DNA of 64,000 bases from Paratinospora sagittata (lineage: Eukaryota > Streptophyta > Magnoliopsida > Ranunculales > Menispermaceae): positions 56,276,477 through 56,340,476 of the forward strand of contig CM069590.1 of assembly GCA_035771175.1 (NCBI GenBank), read 5' to 3'. Made by a program: the position numbers and the translations under genes. The notes under the pieces are model-generated. The model had not been told where the DNA came from, did no database searches, and saw only the letters and a list, made by a program, of their open reading frames with translations. Shown piece after piece: positions 1 through 10,275 of this stretch (positions are counted from its first letter, which is position 1; each line of letters starts with the position of its first letter).

Positions 1-1055
1 TCAATTTCTTTTTTCAAAGTCGTGTCAGTATATGTTGGATTATAATTGATATTTTTTTGCTTTATATTAAGTATGACAGCTGCACACCATTACATTATTG
101 TTTTATTAAGAGAGGTAGTTGAGTCAAACTCTTTTAAAATGAAAAAAAAAAAAAAAAAAAAAAAAACATTTGAAATAAAAAATGGAAAAAGTTTTTAGTC
201 ACAAATGATGGCTCTCTATGAATTTGAGAGAATCTACGAGGTAATTATGTTATAATTTGTGTAACCTGAAATAATAATTCCACCCCAAATATGAGCTATT
301 TCATTCAAGAAGTTTGGATTGCCCTTTCAAAGTAAAGCCCACTGTACAGACCATGAAACAAAAACTGGTTAAATGGAGAGACAAATAGTACCAAATGAAA
401 TCTAGGCCCTGCCTAATAGATTAAACATAATCAATTAATGACCTAACTAATCTACAAACCTTGTCTACTGGTTTTTCTTGGTACAAACATCTTCCTATCC
501 TCTTTTTCTTAATTATCTCCATTAATGCTAGTCTGTATGTTTGCCATTGAAAACCTCTTTCATGAAGAAAACACTTCTATCTCAACTGGTAACACTTCTA
601 ATAACCTAGTGGAGGAGGTAAGGGTTCAGTTATGGAGAATAATAAAATTGTGTTAATTTTTTACTTTAAATTAAAAACAAATCTTTTTAATTGTTCACAA
701 AATATAACTGAACTTTCTTTTCTTTTTCTTTTGGTTTTCTTACTTAATCTTGTGCCATCAGTGGGTGTTAGAGATGCAGTTTCACATTCAATATCAACAT
801 TGCAGAATTAATTCCTGGGAGTTGCTCTCCAACAGCATAGTGTTAGAGCCATCAAAACCCATGGATGATGTGGAAGAAGAAGAGATCATAGGCTGATTGT
901 TCATCATATACATCAAAAAGGGTGATTCAAACTACAGAAATCAAGATCATCAGCTCTGATAAATCCCTCAGCCACAACAAAAGAAAGAAAATTCTCCATA
1001 CATTCTTGGACAAACCAGAGGCTTGAGCTTTTGTGCGGATGAATCAGTAGTTTGG
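1..1055. other. Spacer and 3' flank of the shortened TPR gene
   Basis: AT-rich sequence with a poly(A) run near 140-165. The part next to 1055 is probably the 3' UTR of the minus-strand TPR gene. I looked here for the missing C-terminal half of that gene and did not see it. No other gene is supported. Confidence 0.5.
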
Positions 1056-2765
1056 TCACTGTTTTGCTCTCGTTCTCCACAATCCTCTTGTAGGCTCTGG
1101 ATTCGGCTGTGATGCAATAACATTTACTGACTCAACATCCTCTGCATCATCAACGTAAGCTGGGATTAGACACTTGCTCATGATCCCACCACCTCTTTGC
1201 CCTTCAATGAACTTAATATAACTTTTCATGGCCTCATCAAGAACTACTTTTATTCTTTCATCAGCCATTGCCGTCTTCTCTTGAAGTTGCTTAATATGGG
1301 CAATCACAACTTCATGAGACTCAACATTGTAGCTCATCTTAAAAGCCTCTTTCATGGCTTTCCTATCTTCCTCACCTTCCCCTGCCACCCATGCCAATGC
1401 CACTGCTCTGTTCAGTAGAGCACGCCAATTATTAGGCCACACTTCCAAAACTTGCGTAAACATCTCCGAAGCCATTCTATACCTTCCCCCATCCATATAA
1501 ACCACCCCCATATTGTACAAAGCATTCACATGTCCAGGCCTTAAATCTAAAGCTTTCTGATACTCCTCAGTCGCTCTCTCCTTCTGCCCTGTTTCATGCA
1601 AAACCAGCCCAAGATCACAATGTGCGTCTGCATAATCAGGTTTCAAGAAAATTGCTTCTTCCAAAGCTTTCTCTGCTGCTTCATACTCTCCAATTCGGGA
1701 CAGAGCACTGCCCAAAAGCTTTAAAACCCTGAAATGTGTTGGACAATAAATAGCAGCCTCTCTGTAATGCCCACAAGCTTTTGAAACCATATCATGTTCT
1801 TTTTCAAGCACAATCCCGAGGTTTATATAAATTAGAGGGAGAAGATAATCACAATTCCTTCCGACCTCCACAATCTCAAGCGCCCATAAAAACTCTTCCT
1901 TTGATTCTTTGAACCTCCCCAAAAGACATAGACAGTTCCCGGCCCAGAGGCGTGATATAGCGTTGGTCCTATCGAGCTCCAACGTCCGTCTAAAGCTCAC
2001 TAACGCGTCTTTAAACAATTGCTGCTCATACAAAAATCTCCCAATTGCGATATGCCTGTCATAAGCTTCTTCTCTTGATCCTGCTCCATCTGCTCTGGCC
2101 CTCAACGCGCCTAATTCTTTAAGAAAGAAGGCATAATCACGCCCAGACTCGTTCCAAAGCACCCTTTTCTCTGAAATGTTTTGGGTATAAGGCTCTAGTT
2201 CCCTTGACCAAAATGGGTCAAATAAGTTGTAATTTTCTTTCAATTTCCCATCTTTCGTCTGCTTCGCTTTCAATCTGTTTTTGGAAATCTCCAAGGCGTC
2301 TAGGATGTCCCTAGTAGTATCAAATACTATTCGATCATTCGGGAACTCTACCCAAGCTTCGACCCTGTTCTTCTTCGACGTGACTACCCGTTGTTGTTGT
2401 TGTTCTTGTTGTTGATGAGCTGAAGAAGACAATGATTCAGAAGGAGGCATGGAAGAGGTTGTTGGATTTAGGTGTAGGCCAAGAGCGTCGAAATCTCGAT
2501 CGACATCTCCGGCGCCGTCGTTGTAAGTGACAAGGAGACCCTCGCAAGTAAGACCCTTGTGCCCATCGATGAAGTCCGCATATGTTCGGAAGATCTCGTC
2601 GTTAATGGCGTTGATCTCATCATTACTGAACTTTAAGTTCGGGTTAACAGAAATAACAAGAGCAGCGGTTTCTTCTCTGTTGAGACCCCCGTCTTGATTC
2701 ACGTCAAATATCTCGAATATTTTCTTCACTTTCTCCTCTCGTTCTCTGCTGCGTCTTGAATCCAT
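1056..2765 (-). CDS. EF-hand/TPR protein, C-terminally shortened paralogue
   Basis: An intronless frame of 569 residues. It has one canonical EF-hand loop near residues 21-32 (D-x-N-x-D-G-G-L-N-R-E-E), then a low-complexity Gln/Ser linker near 105-130. A block of about six or seven tetratricopeptide repeats follows at about 235-480, for example the repeat with AEKALEEAIFLKPDYADAHC. The first ~490 residues match the gene at 18509-20920 closely, including the conserved EKRV(L/F)W-ESG block. The full-length protein is 803 residues and goes on to further EF-like segments and a ZZ zinc finger. Here the homology stops after AHIKQLQ and about 75 unrelated residues lead to the stop. The family is that of the calcium-binding TPR proteins At1g05150/At2g32450; its role is poorly known, with calcium binding and protein scaffolding inferred. 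A functional short paralogue and an early pseudogene are both possible; the long open frame favours a gene. Confidence 0.85.
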   Translation of the reverse strand: MDSRRSREREEKVKKIFEIFDVNQDGGLNREETAALVISVNPNLKFSNDEINAINDEIFRTYADFIDGHKGLTCEGLLVTYNDGAGDVDRDFDALGLHLNPTTSSMPPSESLSSSAHQQQEQQQQRVVTSKKNRVEAWVEFPNDRIVFDTTRDILDALEISKNRLKAKQTKDGKLKENYNLFDPFWSRELEPYTQNISEKRVLWNESGRDYAFFLKELGALRARADGAGSREEAYDRHIAIGRFLYEQQLFKDALVSFRRTLELDRTNAISRLWAGNCLCLLGRFKESKEEFLWALEIVEVGRNCDYLLPLIYINLGIVLEKEHDMVSKACGHYREAAIYCPTHFRVLKLLGSALSRIGEYEAAEKALEEAIFLKPDYADAHCDLGLVLHETGQKERATEEYQKALDLRPGHVNALYNMGVVYMDGGRYRMASEMFTQVLEVWPNNWRALLNRAVALAWVAGEGEEDRKAMKEAFKMSYNVESHEVVIAHIKQLQEKTAMADERIKVVLDEAMKSYIKFIEGQRGGGIMSKCLIPAYVDDAEDVESVNVIASQPNPEPTRGLWRTRAKQ

Positions 2766-4926
2766 CCTTCCGGAGCTCTTTTTTATCTCCCTTACTGTTA
2801 CTGGGTTTTCGTAAAAGAAGATGAGATTGAAGTTGAAGAAAGAAATTAGAGAATATCTGCCTCTATTAGTATCGTCGTCTCTTCATATTCTGAAATGTTC
2901 TGGGAAAGGGTACGAGGGATTGAGGGGTTTGGGTAGTTAAAAGTCAAACGATGATTTCCGCGTAAACTGTCCCTCCTCTTCCAAGTTCCACCCCTTTTAT
3001 GTCGTGTGCCATTCTTCCTCTCTCGTCGGCACTTTTACTTAAACGTTCTCTTGCTGTCATAGCTAAGTTGTGCTGTAGAGCCTAGCAATATTTTTTTTCA
3101 TGGGGCTGCTATGGCCCCCACCATCTTGATTATCGGCCCACACTAATCCTATCCTCTCTCTCTCTCTCTCTGCTGATGGCTGCATTAAAACTCATTTTGA
3201 GGTGCGGAAAAGTTGGGGGCTTAGAATTGCCTCAATATTTGATATATAACAACTTTATCTGTTCAACTTGTTACTAAATTTGTACTTTGTCTAGCCGACA
3301 AGTGTATAGATATGCAAATTAAATGAGGAGAGAAAGTAATGGTAAAATAAAACTTTATTTTACTAGAAAAAACTTAAAAAGATGTGCATGCTTGTTGCTA
3401 TTTCTTTTGAGGGGTGTTACACTTACAGGATAAATCTTACTCAAAAGCTACTATGTTAAAAAGACATGTCATTCATCTACAATAAATAGTGCATAAGATA
3501 ACTAACAGACATTTAATTTACCAGAAAAAGCTCATGTTTTAGTAAGAAGAGGTGATAAGACTTATTCTCAAAAGGTAGTATTATGCTGATGTAACAAAAG
3601 ATATGTCACCCGTCTACAATAAAATAAATGTTGTGTAACTAACAAGCATCTTGCTTTACTAGAAAATGCCCATGTTTAAGTAAAAGTAAATATGACTTTT
3701 GTTTTCTTTCTGTTTTTTAGGGTTTAGATGATCTTTTGTACCTTCATTTTCACAGTTCGTACAAAAGAAAATACTCATGATATATTTTCAAGTTTTAAAA
3801 AATATAACTTTTCTTTTCATATTTAAAAATATATAAGTGGGTAAACATAGTTCAGCCTCTTAAATAGCACCCTAAGTAACAGTATCGCCCCTTTTAAGTT
3901 TTTTTCCCTCGTGAAATGCACCCTTTCTTTAGGTTGTTTTGCACTTTTCAAAAGAGAAAAATGAGATGTCCAAATCAGCCTGCCACCTAGACCAAATACT
4001 AAAAAAGTTGCTTTTTCATAGTAAGAGGAGCATTTTCCATTTCTTTTTTCCTTTTTATTAGATCATTTTTTTTATTCTAAAAAAGAAAAACAAATTTCAA
4101 GAATAGTATTGGTAACAAAGAAACAAGAAAAAATTAAAAATTATATAAATAATAAACATAACAAGTAATAAAAATTAACGACATTGGAAAAATGAACAAT
4201 AAAAGAAATTCAAGTAATTTTAGATTTTTTTTAAAAGCATTTTATATAAAAATATGTTACTTTGTATCGTTATTTATCTCTTATCATTTGATTATTATTA
4301 TTTTTCTGCATTTAATAGGTTGCTGATGTTAACTTGCACATAGACTAAGTATGAATTAAATACGAATTGGAGAGTAACCGGGTAAGTGCAACATTGCTCA
4401 TCTATTAAATTCTAAAGCATAAAACTCTAAACTTCCTCCATATTTATTACTTAGTGAACTCTCCTTTGCCTGATGCAGCAGCAGCTCAACAAAGCACCCT
4501 TCCCTTGATCCAAGGGCCGTCTTTGAGTTTCCCCCAGTTTTACACCCTACTACTACCTTTAGCTTTATTCTTGTACAACAAATTAAGATGTCTCTAAAGA
4601 CTTTTGAAAGGAAATTTTTGTCTTGGTAGATTACCAAAGTCGCCATAATTTCTTCCATTTTGCCGATACTGAAATTGCTTCCAACCCTTGATTTTATCAG
4701 GTATAGCCAATAGCCATTATTGACGTTATAGAACCCACTTTTTTCATTGTACTACATTAATTGTATTCCATGTTTAATTCTCCTGCTAAGGGGGTCTCCA
4801 AAATTCTCTCCCCTTCAATTTTTATTACTTACTCATTAAGCATCTCTCTATTCCAATTTCTTCTCTTGTTATGATTTTTGCAATGTACTTAATTCCCTTG
4901 CTAAGGGGGGCTATGGATCTTTTTTT

Positions 4927-4958
<32 letters not shown>

Positions 4959-4999
4959 CTAACACAAGTACCGATGTAACTAGGATCCCAAGCTGTGGA
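2766..4999. other. Spacer with TPR 5' leader and homopolymer tract
   Basis: The part next to 2766 is the 5' leader and promoter of the minus-strand TPR gene. A short (CT)n run lies near 3154-3172. The rest is AT-rich. An unusual oligo(T) then oligo(G) tract of roughly 17 and 21 bases lies at about 4920-4957, just before the first LTR. An 86-codon frame on the minus strand (4398-4658) resembles nothing I know and is not called as a gene. Confidence 0.5.
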
Positions 5000-5464
5000 T
5001 GTTGGGTTTTAATTCAACATGTGGGCGGGCTTATATGTTAATAATTGTGTATTAAAGACTATCATATAAGGTTAACTCATTTAAAGTGACCGTTTAGGTA
5101 TTTTGGGCTTTAATGCATCAATTAAGTATGTGCTTTTCATGTGTAGAGATCAAATTATTATTTCTATATTTATGATGAGCCAAAATAGAAATAATTAGGG
5201 TTAACAGACATTTAACTCATATATATTCGGTTATGGTCTTCAAATCACATGTACTTTTCATTCTGTATGACATCCCATCATCAGACAGAAACCCTAACCC
5301 TAGGGACTATGTATTGATATGAAAGACCAACTGCGATGTTTTTGATTTACTTTCATCATGGCTGATTTAGGTACGCTTCCGCTTAAGATTATAGATTCTT
5401 GATGATTTAACATGAATGATCTTGGTTTTGGTGATGGTCTTCACTATTAAAGCAATTTTCAACA
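5000..5464 (+). repeat. 5' LTR of the first copia element
   Basis: The segment begins TGTTGGG and ends TTCAACA, giving short inverted termini (TGTTG/CAACA). It is followed two bases later by the primer-binding site. The length is 465 bp. The downstream boundary is firm because of the binding site. The upstream boundary rests only on the TG start and inverted terminus, since the partner LTR is missing. Confidence 0.7.
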
Positions 5465-5466
5465 AG

Positions 5467-5478
5467 TGGTATCAGAGC
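5467..5478 (+). other. Primer-binding site (initiator tRNA-Met)
   Basis: TGGTATCAGAGC is the standard plant copia primer-binding site, complementary to the 3' end of initiator methionine tRNA. It lies two bases after the LTR end. Confidence 0.9.
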
Positions 5479-6574
5479 TTCTTCATGTTGAATCATTGAG
5501 AATCGAAATTTTATTTTGATTATTGTGATGATTTGTGCGTTTTCGGATTTAATAATTCATGTTTTGGTATTGTTAAATTTGAGAACAAATTTGAGTGTTT
5601 TTCTTGTGGTTGTCTTCCATGATTTCGGATCCAAAACCATTTTTCATGTTTTGATTTTGATGAATCCGGATAAAAACAAAATTTTTACTAAGGATTGCAA
5701 GAAAATATGGATTAGAATTCATGAATATATATATATATATATATATATATTAGGTTATGTGGTTTGAATTTATTCGTGAAATTAGGCTTGTTTTGGGTAA
5801 GTCATGAATTTGCATGAATTTTCAGAAATTTGGTTTTATTTGATATGAAATTAATGTTGATTCATGATGCTATGGTGTTAGATTCATATTTGTTAATGAA
5901 TGTTTAAGGGTTAAGGGTATAAGGAATGAGATTTACGGTTGAAAATTTGCAATTCCTAGTTTGGAATATTGGTTGATTTTTTTATTTTTATTTTTATTAT
6001 TTGCATATGTAGCAAAAAATAGGTTGATTATATATATATATATATATTTGCATTCGGTGAAGCAAAAAAAAAAAAATGCAAAATTAGTGATTTTAATTTT
6101 AAATATTGGTATAATTGTCTCTTTTAAGGTGTATAATATTCGAAAGTGAGTTGATTGAAGCAACATGTTGCCAAAACAACCTCTCTTGTGGAAATTAATT
6201 CAACTTAGACTATTAAAAGGTATTTGTGTGTATGTAATTCATGCGGGCATTTACCGGCCCAAAGGAAGGTTAGTATTTGGCCCGAATTGCATACTCACCT
6301 GTGGTGATAAACATGTGGCGATTATTTGGTATATCATGTGAACAATAAATCGGTCCAAAGAAAAGTTTATTGTTTGACATGTCTTATTGTTAGTGTTTGA
6401 TTACTACACCAAGAGTACCACTTACAAGTTAATATTTCTATTCAAAGACTAAATATTGATGTTGTGCTCGGTATCTTGTGATAGACCCTACCATTATTTG
6501 AAATTATTATTTGCATAATATGGTACTTAAGTGAGCTATGTTGTTTTGTTTGTTTTGTTCTCTATTTAGTTACT

Positions 6575-7350
6575 GGTTTTGCTACAAATATCTCTGCTAG
6601 CATAAATTTTATTCCTATGCTTAATGACACCAACTTAAAATCATGGAAAAAGAACGTCTTGATTGTTCTTGGAGTCATAGACCTAGACCTTGCATTGAGA
6701 GTCGATTAACCTGTTGGTCTTACTGATAAGAGTACCTCTAATGACAAGAAGGAGATGGAAAAGTGGGAACGATCGAACCGCATAAGTCTGATGGTCATGA
6801 AGCGTGCCATTCCAGAAGCTTTTCGGGGCACTATGTCCGATAAGGTTAATACGACTAAGGGTTTCCTCATAGATCTTGAGAAGAGGTTTGCCAAGAATGA
6901 AAAGGCTGAAACTAATACACTTTTGGCAAACCTTGTCTCAATGAGGTGCAAAAGGAACAAAAACATCTGGGAGTACATTATGGAAATGTCTCATCTTGCT
7001 TCAAAACTTAAGGCACTCAAGTTAGAGTTATTTGAGGACTTGTTAGTGCACTTAGTTTTAATATCTCTTCCGACACAGTTCAGTCAATTTAAGGTGAGCT
7101 ATAACTGTTAAAAGGACTCTTGGAGTCTTAATGAGCTCATCTCACACTGTGTCCAAGAAGAGGAAAGGTTGAAACATGCGAAGGTAGAAAGTGCTCACTT
7201 AGCCACTACCTCGAAGGATAACAAGAAGAAGAAAAGAAAGAAGAGTAAGGATGTTGCGGATGCAGCATCGCAAAAGAAACAACATAAGGAACAAAAGGAA
7301 AATAGTTGTTTCTTCTGTGGAGTTGCAGGGCATAAGAAGAAGTAATGTAC
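6575..7350 (+). pseudogene. copia gag remnant
   Basis: The conceptual product resembles the copia-type gag family. It has a segment around PMLNDTNLKSWKKN, then the long open piece at 6755-7111 with LIDLEKRFAKNEKAET and a motif around MSHLASKLKAL. A degraded zinc knuckle follows (CFFCGVAGHKKK, with the last cysteine position changed near a stop at about 7343). Stops at about 6706 and 7109 interrupt the frame, so no full gag can be made. Confidence 0.75.
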
Positions 7351-7532
7351 CAACTATCACGCATGGCATGCAAAGAAAAATATGCTTCTTAATTTGGTTT
7401 GTTGTGAGGTTAATTTGACTTCGGTACCTAGACACACCTGGTGGTTAGATTACTTTTTGACTAATCACTATCAACCTTAGTTCTCTCATAAATTCAAACT
7501 CATCCCTTTGATTATTCTCGGGATCCGTTACA

Positions 7533-7561
7533 AGATGATGATGATGATGATGATGATGATG
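7533..7561. repeat. (GAT)n microsatellite
   Basis: About nine to ten GAT/ATG units in a row within the decayed interior of the first copia element. Confidence 0.9.
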
Positions 7562-7939
7562 CCTCCATGTGTGCCATATGTTCTTCTAGATTCCTCCATA
7601 TTCCATCGTAACTGTAGATGCTCCTTGGGATACACAAAATTTCTACTCAAATGATGAATGAATGGGATGATGCTATGTATCATGAAACCAAGTGGGGTAA
7701 TGACTTCTCTAATTTGATGATCTTTAGGCTCTTAATGCTCATATACTCCACCATGATCAACTTCTCATACATTTTTTCCTACAATTAACACAAATATCGC
7801 GTAATTAGAAATTTAATTATGATGATCTTAAATTATGCAATTTTAAAATTGATATGTTTGCTTCCTAAAAAATTTATTGATTTATGAAATGAAGAAATCA
7901 AACATATTTTATAATTAATTATTAAATCATGAGCCTTAA

Positions 7940-8488
7940 TGTCACGCCCTGACCGGAGCCAGAACGCGGGCGCACCACCGCAGTGGAGAACGCCAGCCCC
8001 GGTATCTCACAATATTGTCATATCGCCATGTAGCAACCCAACCGCAGCTGGTCTACATCGAAACGATTATTTGTCTGCCACTATTCATGAATAGTACAGG
8101 GCCTCCCTAGGAATCGAACTCAAGACCTCCCTTAAGGAGTTAGATTTTGCATTCCTAGTAGCCACTGAGCCAACATAAAGCCTTTTTATCACGCCCTGGG
8201 TTGCACAGCGTGCCCCCTACCCAGGTGGGGGTGCACCCTGGTTCAGTGGCTACTCCAAGTGCGAAATCTAACCTCTTAAGGGGGAGGTTGTGAGTTCGAC
8301 TTGGGGGGAGGCCCTTCACTATTCATGAATAGTGGGGGTAAATGATCTAGTCCGTTACTAGGGCCCTGTTGGGTATCGCGAATTCGGCTAGATGTGACAA
8401 TATTATGTGGTACTATGGCTAGGCGTTCGCCCCGAGGGGGTGCGCCCCCACTTGGGTAGGGGCACGCTGTGCAACCCAGGGCGTGACA
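7940..8488. mobile_element. Palindromic foldback element with SINE-like arms
   Basis: The 549-bp insert starts TGTCACGCCCT and ends AGGGCGTGACA, and is flanked by a perfect 5-bp duplication CTTAA (7935-7939 and 8489-8493). Inside are two diverged copies of one sequence in opposite orientation, head to head. Read on the minus strand, about 8180 to 7940 runs from a tRNA-like A-box (TGGCTCAGTGGCTA) through a B-box-like GAGTTCGATTCC. The plus-strand copy (about 8235-8488) has GGTTCAGTGGCTA and GTGAGTTCGACTT. Both arms share the small palindrome ACTATTCATGAATAGT. A third copy of the terminal sequence lies at about 8188-8232 and is nearly the exact inverse of 8444-8488, so the right half alone can form a long hairpin. 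The class is uncertain: a foldback DNA element, a SINE dimer or an odd LTR-like unit. Confidence 0.7.
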
Positions 8489-8539
8489 CTTAAAATATGA
8501 TAATGTTCTATTATAAAATAATAATTTAATGTCAAAATG

Positions 8540-9848
8540 AGCATTATCACCAAGAATGAAGATATCAAGTCCATGAAGGACAACGGCGTATGAGATCTTG
8601 TCCCATTGCCTAAAGGTGCGAAACCCATTGGTTGCAAATTGATATTTAAGACTAAGATGGATTCAAAGGGCTATGTGGAGAGGTACAAGGCATGTCTTGT
8701 CGCTAAGGGATTCACACATAAAAAAGACATCGATTATAAATAAACTTTCTCTCCGGTTTCATCGAATGACTCTTTCAGGACCATAATGGCTTTGGTGGCG
8801 CATTTTGATCTTGAATTACATCATATGGATGTTAAGACTGCATTTCTCAATGATGACATTGATGAGACAATTTATATGGTGCAGCCAGAAAACTTTGTAT
8901 CGAGCGATGCAAAGCAAATGGTTGCAAATTAAAGATATCCATCTATGGACTCAAGCAGGCATCTCGTCAATGGTATTACAAATTTCACCAAGTTATCATC
9001 TCGTTCGGTTTTGAGATGAACGCGGTGGATGATTGTATATACCACAAGTTCAATGGGAATAAGTACATTTTTTTGGTTTTATATGTCGATGACATACTGC
9101 TTGCCAGCAATGATATAAGTTTATTGCACAAAACCAAGAAATTTCTATCAAAGAAATTTGAGATGAAAGATCTTGGTGACGCCTCTTTTATATTGGGGAT
9201 ACAGATATATCGGGATCGCATTCAGAGTATTCTTGGATTATCACAAAAGAACTATATCAAAATAATTCTTAAGAGATTTGGCATGCAGGATTGCAAACAA
9301 TGTGACACCCCTGTGGCTAAGGGAGATAAGTTCAGTTTAAGTCAATGCCCTAAGAATGACTTTAAAATTAAAGAAATGCAGAAGATTCCTTATGCTTCAG
9401 CTGTAGGGAGTCTAATGTATGCTGAGGTTTGTACGCGTCCGGATATTGAGTACATTGTCGGGATGCTAGGGAGGTATTTAAGTAACCCAAGAATGGATCA
9501 TTGGAAAGCAGCCAAACGGGTCATGCGATATTTACAGAGAACAAAAGATTACATGCTCACATACTGGAGATCAGATCAGTTAGAGATCGTCGATTATTCT
9601 GATCTGATTTCGTTGGATGTCAAGATAGTAAGAGATCCACATCAGGCTATATCTACCTGCTTGCTGAAGGAGCTATTTCCTAGGAGAGTGCTAAGCAGAC
9701 ACTCATAACTTCTTCCACTATGGCAGCGTAGTTTAAAGCATGTTATGAGGCATCCAACCACAGAATATGGCTACAGAACTTTGTCACTAGGCTACGCATT
9801 GTAGATGGCATATTAAGTTATTTTATGACAATAAATCGACAGTGTAAC
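8540..9848 (+). pseudogene. copia reverse transcriptase and RNase H remnant
   Basis: The translation in shifting frames gives the RVT_2 family: WDLVPLPKG-like start, KARLVAKG-like segment (here YKACLVAKGFTHKKDIDY followed by an in-frame stop near 8740), then HHMDVKTAFLN. The open piece at 9016-9708 has the catalytic YVDDILLASND motif, KDLGDASFILGIQI and GSLMYAEVCTRPD. RNase H begins at about 9590 but is broken by frameshifts, ending in YDNKSTV. It is non-functional. Confidence 0.85.
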
Positions 9849-10275
9849 GTCTCAAAAGTCTTTTCATCTAACCCATAACCCATTTGCATTTTGCCCGAAC
9901 TCTGTGTGTTTACTTGATGTGTATGTTTGTATATTTGATGCTTGATAATATATATATTGGAGGGAAACTTGAAAATTTTCAAGTTTCAAATCAGAAACGC
10001 GCTCCTCATTCTAAGAACGCATTCATGTACTCGTGGGAGGTATTTCTCTATAAATATCTCACTTAGCTCATTTGAGAACAACTTTTGTAAAATTTTTAGA
10101 ACTTCTACCGAATCTTTGTTCTCTCTATTTTCGAGTTTCAAACAAGTTCTTGAGCCATTTTAAACACCTTTTGATTGCAGTTCACTTTATTTGAATCTTT
10201 GATTCAACCTTTCAAAAAGTTCTCTTAATTATTTCAAAACCTTTGAGAAACTAGAAGGGATTTCTAAAGTGTTTG

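Larger units (their letters stand above)
5000..9848 (+). mobile_element. Decayed Ty1/copia LTR retrotransposon, 3' truncated
   Basis: The order is 5' LTR (5000-5464), initiator-Met primer-binding site (5467-5478), a gag remnant (about 6575-7350) and a reverse transcriptase/RNase H remnant (about 8540-9848). Integrase and protease are not recognisable, and the gag-to-pol interval is AT-rich decay plus an inserted foldback element (7940-8488). The RNase H homology breaks off after YDNKSTV at about 9848, where another LTR-like sequence starting TGTAACG begins. No 3' LTR was found, so no target duplication can be given. Several stops and frame breaks make this a dead copy. Confidence 0.85.

Noticed and set aside
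4398..4658. 86-codon frame on the minus strand
   Set aside because: No recognised domain, an AT-rich setting, no splice or promoter support; its length is compatible with chance.
5516..6166. Short frames on both strands over (AT)n tracts
   Set aside because: They read through microsatellites and retroelement leader sequence and give low-complexity products rich in Ile and Tyr.
8419..8637. 72-codon frame on the minus strand
   Set aside because: It spans the foldback element terminus and the antisense of the reverse transcriptase remnant; it is a shadow.
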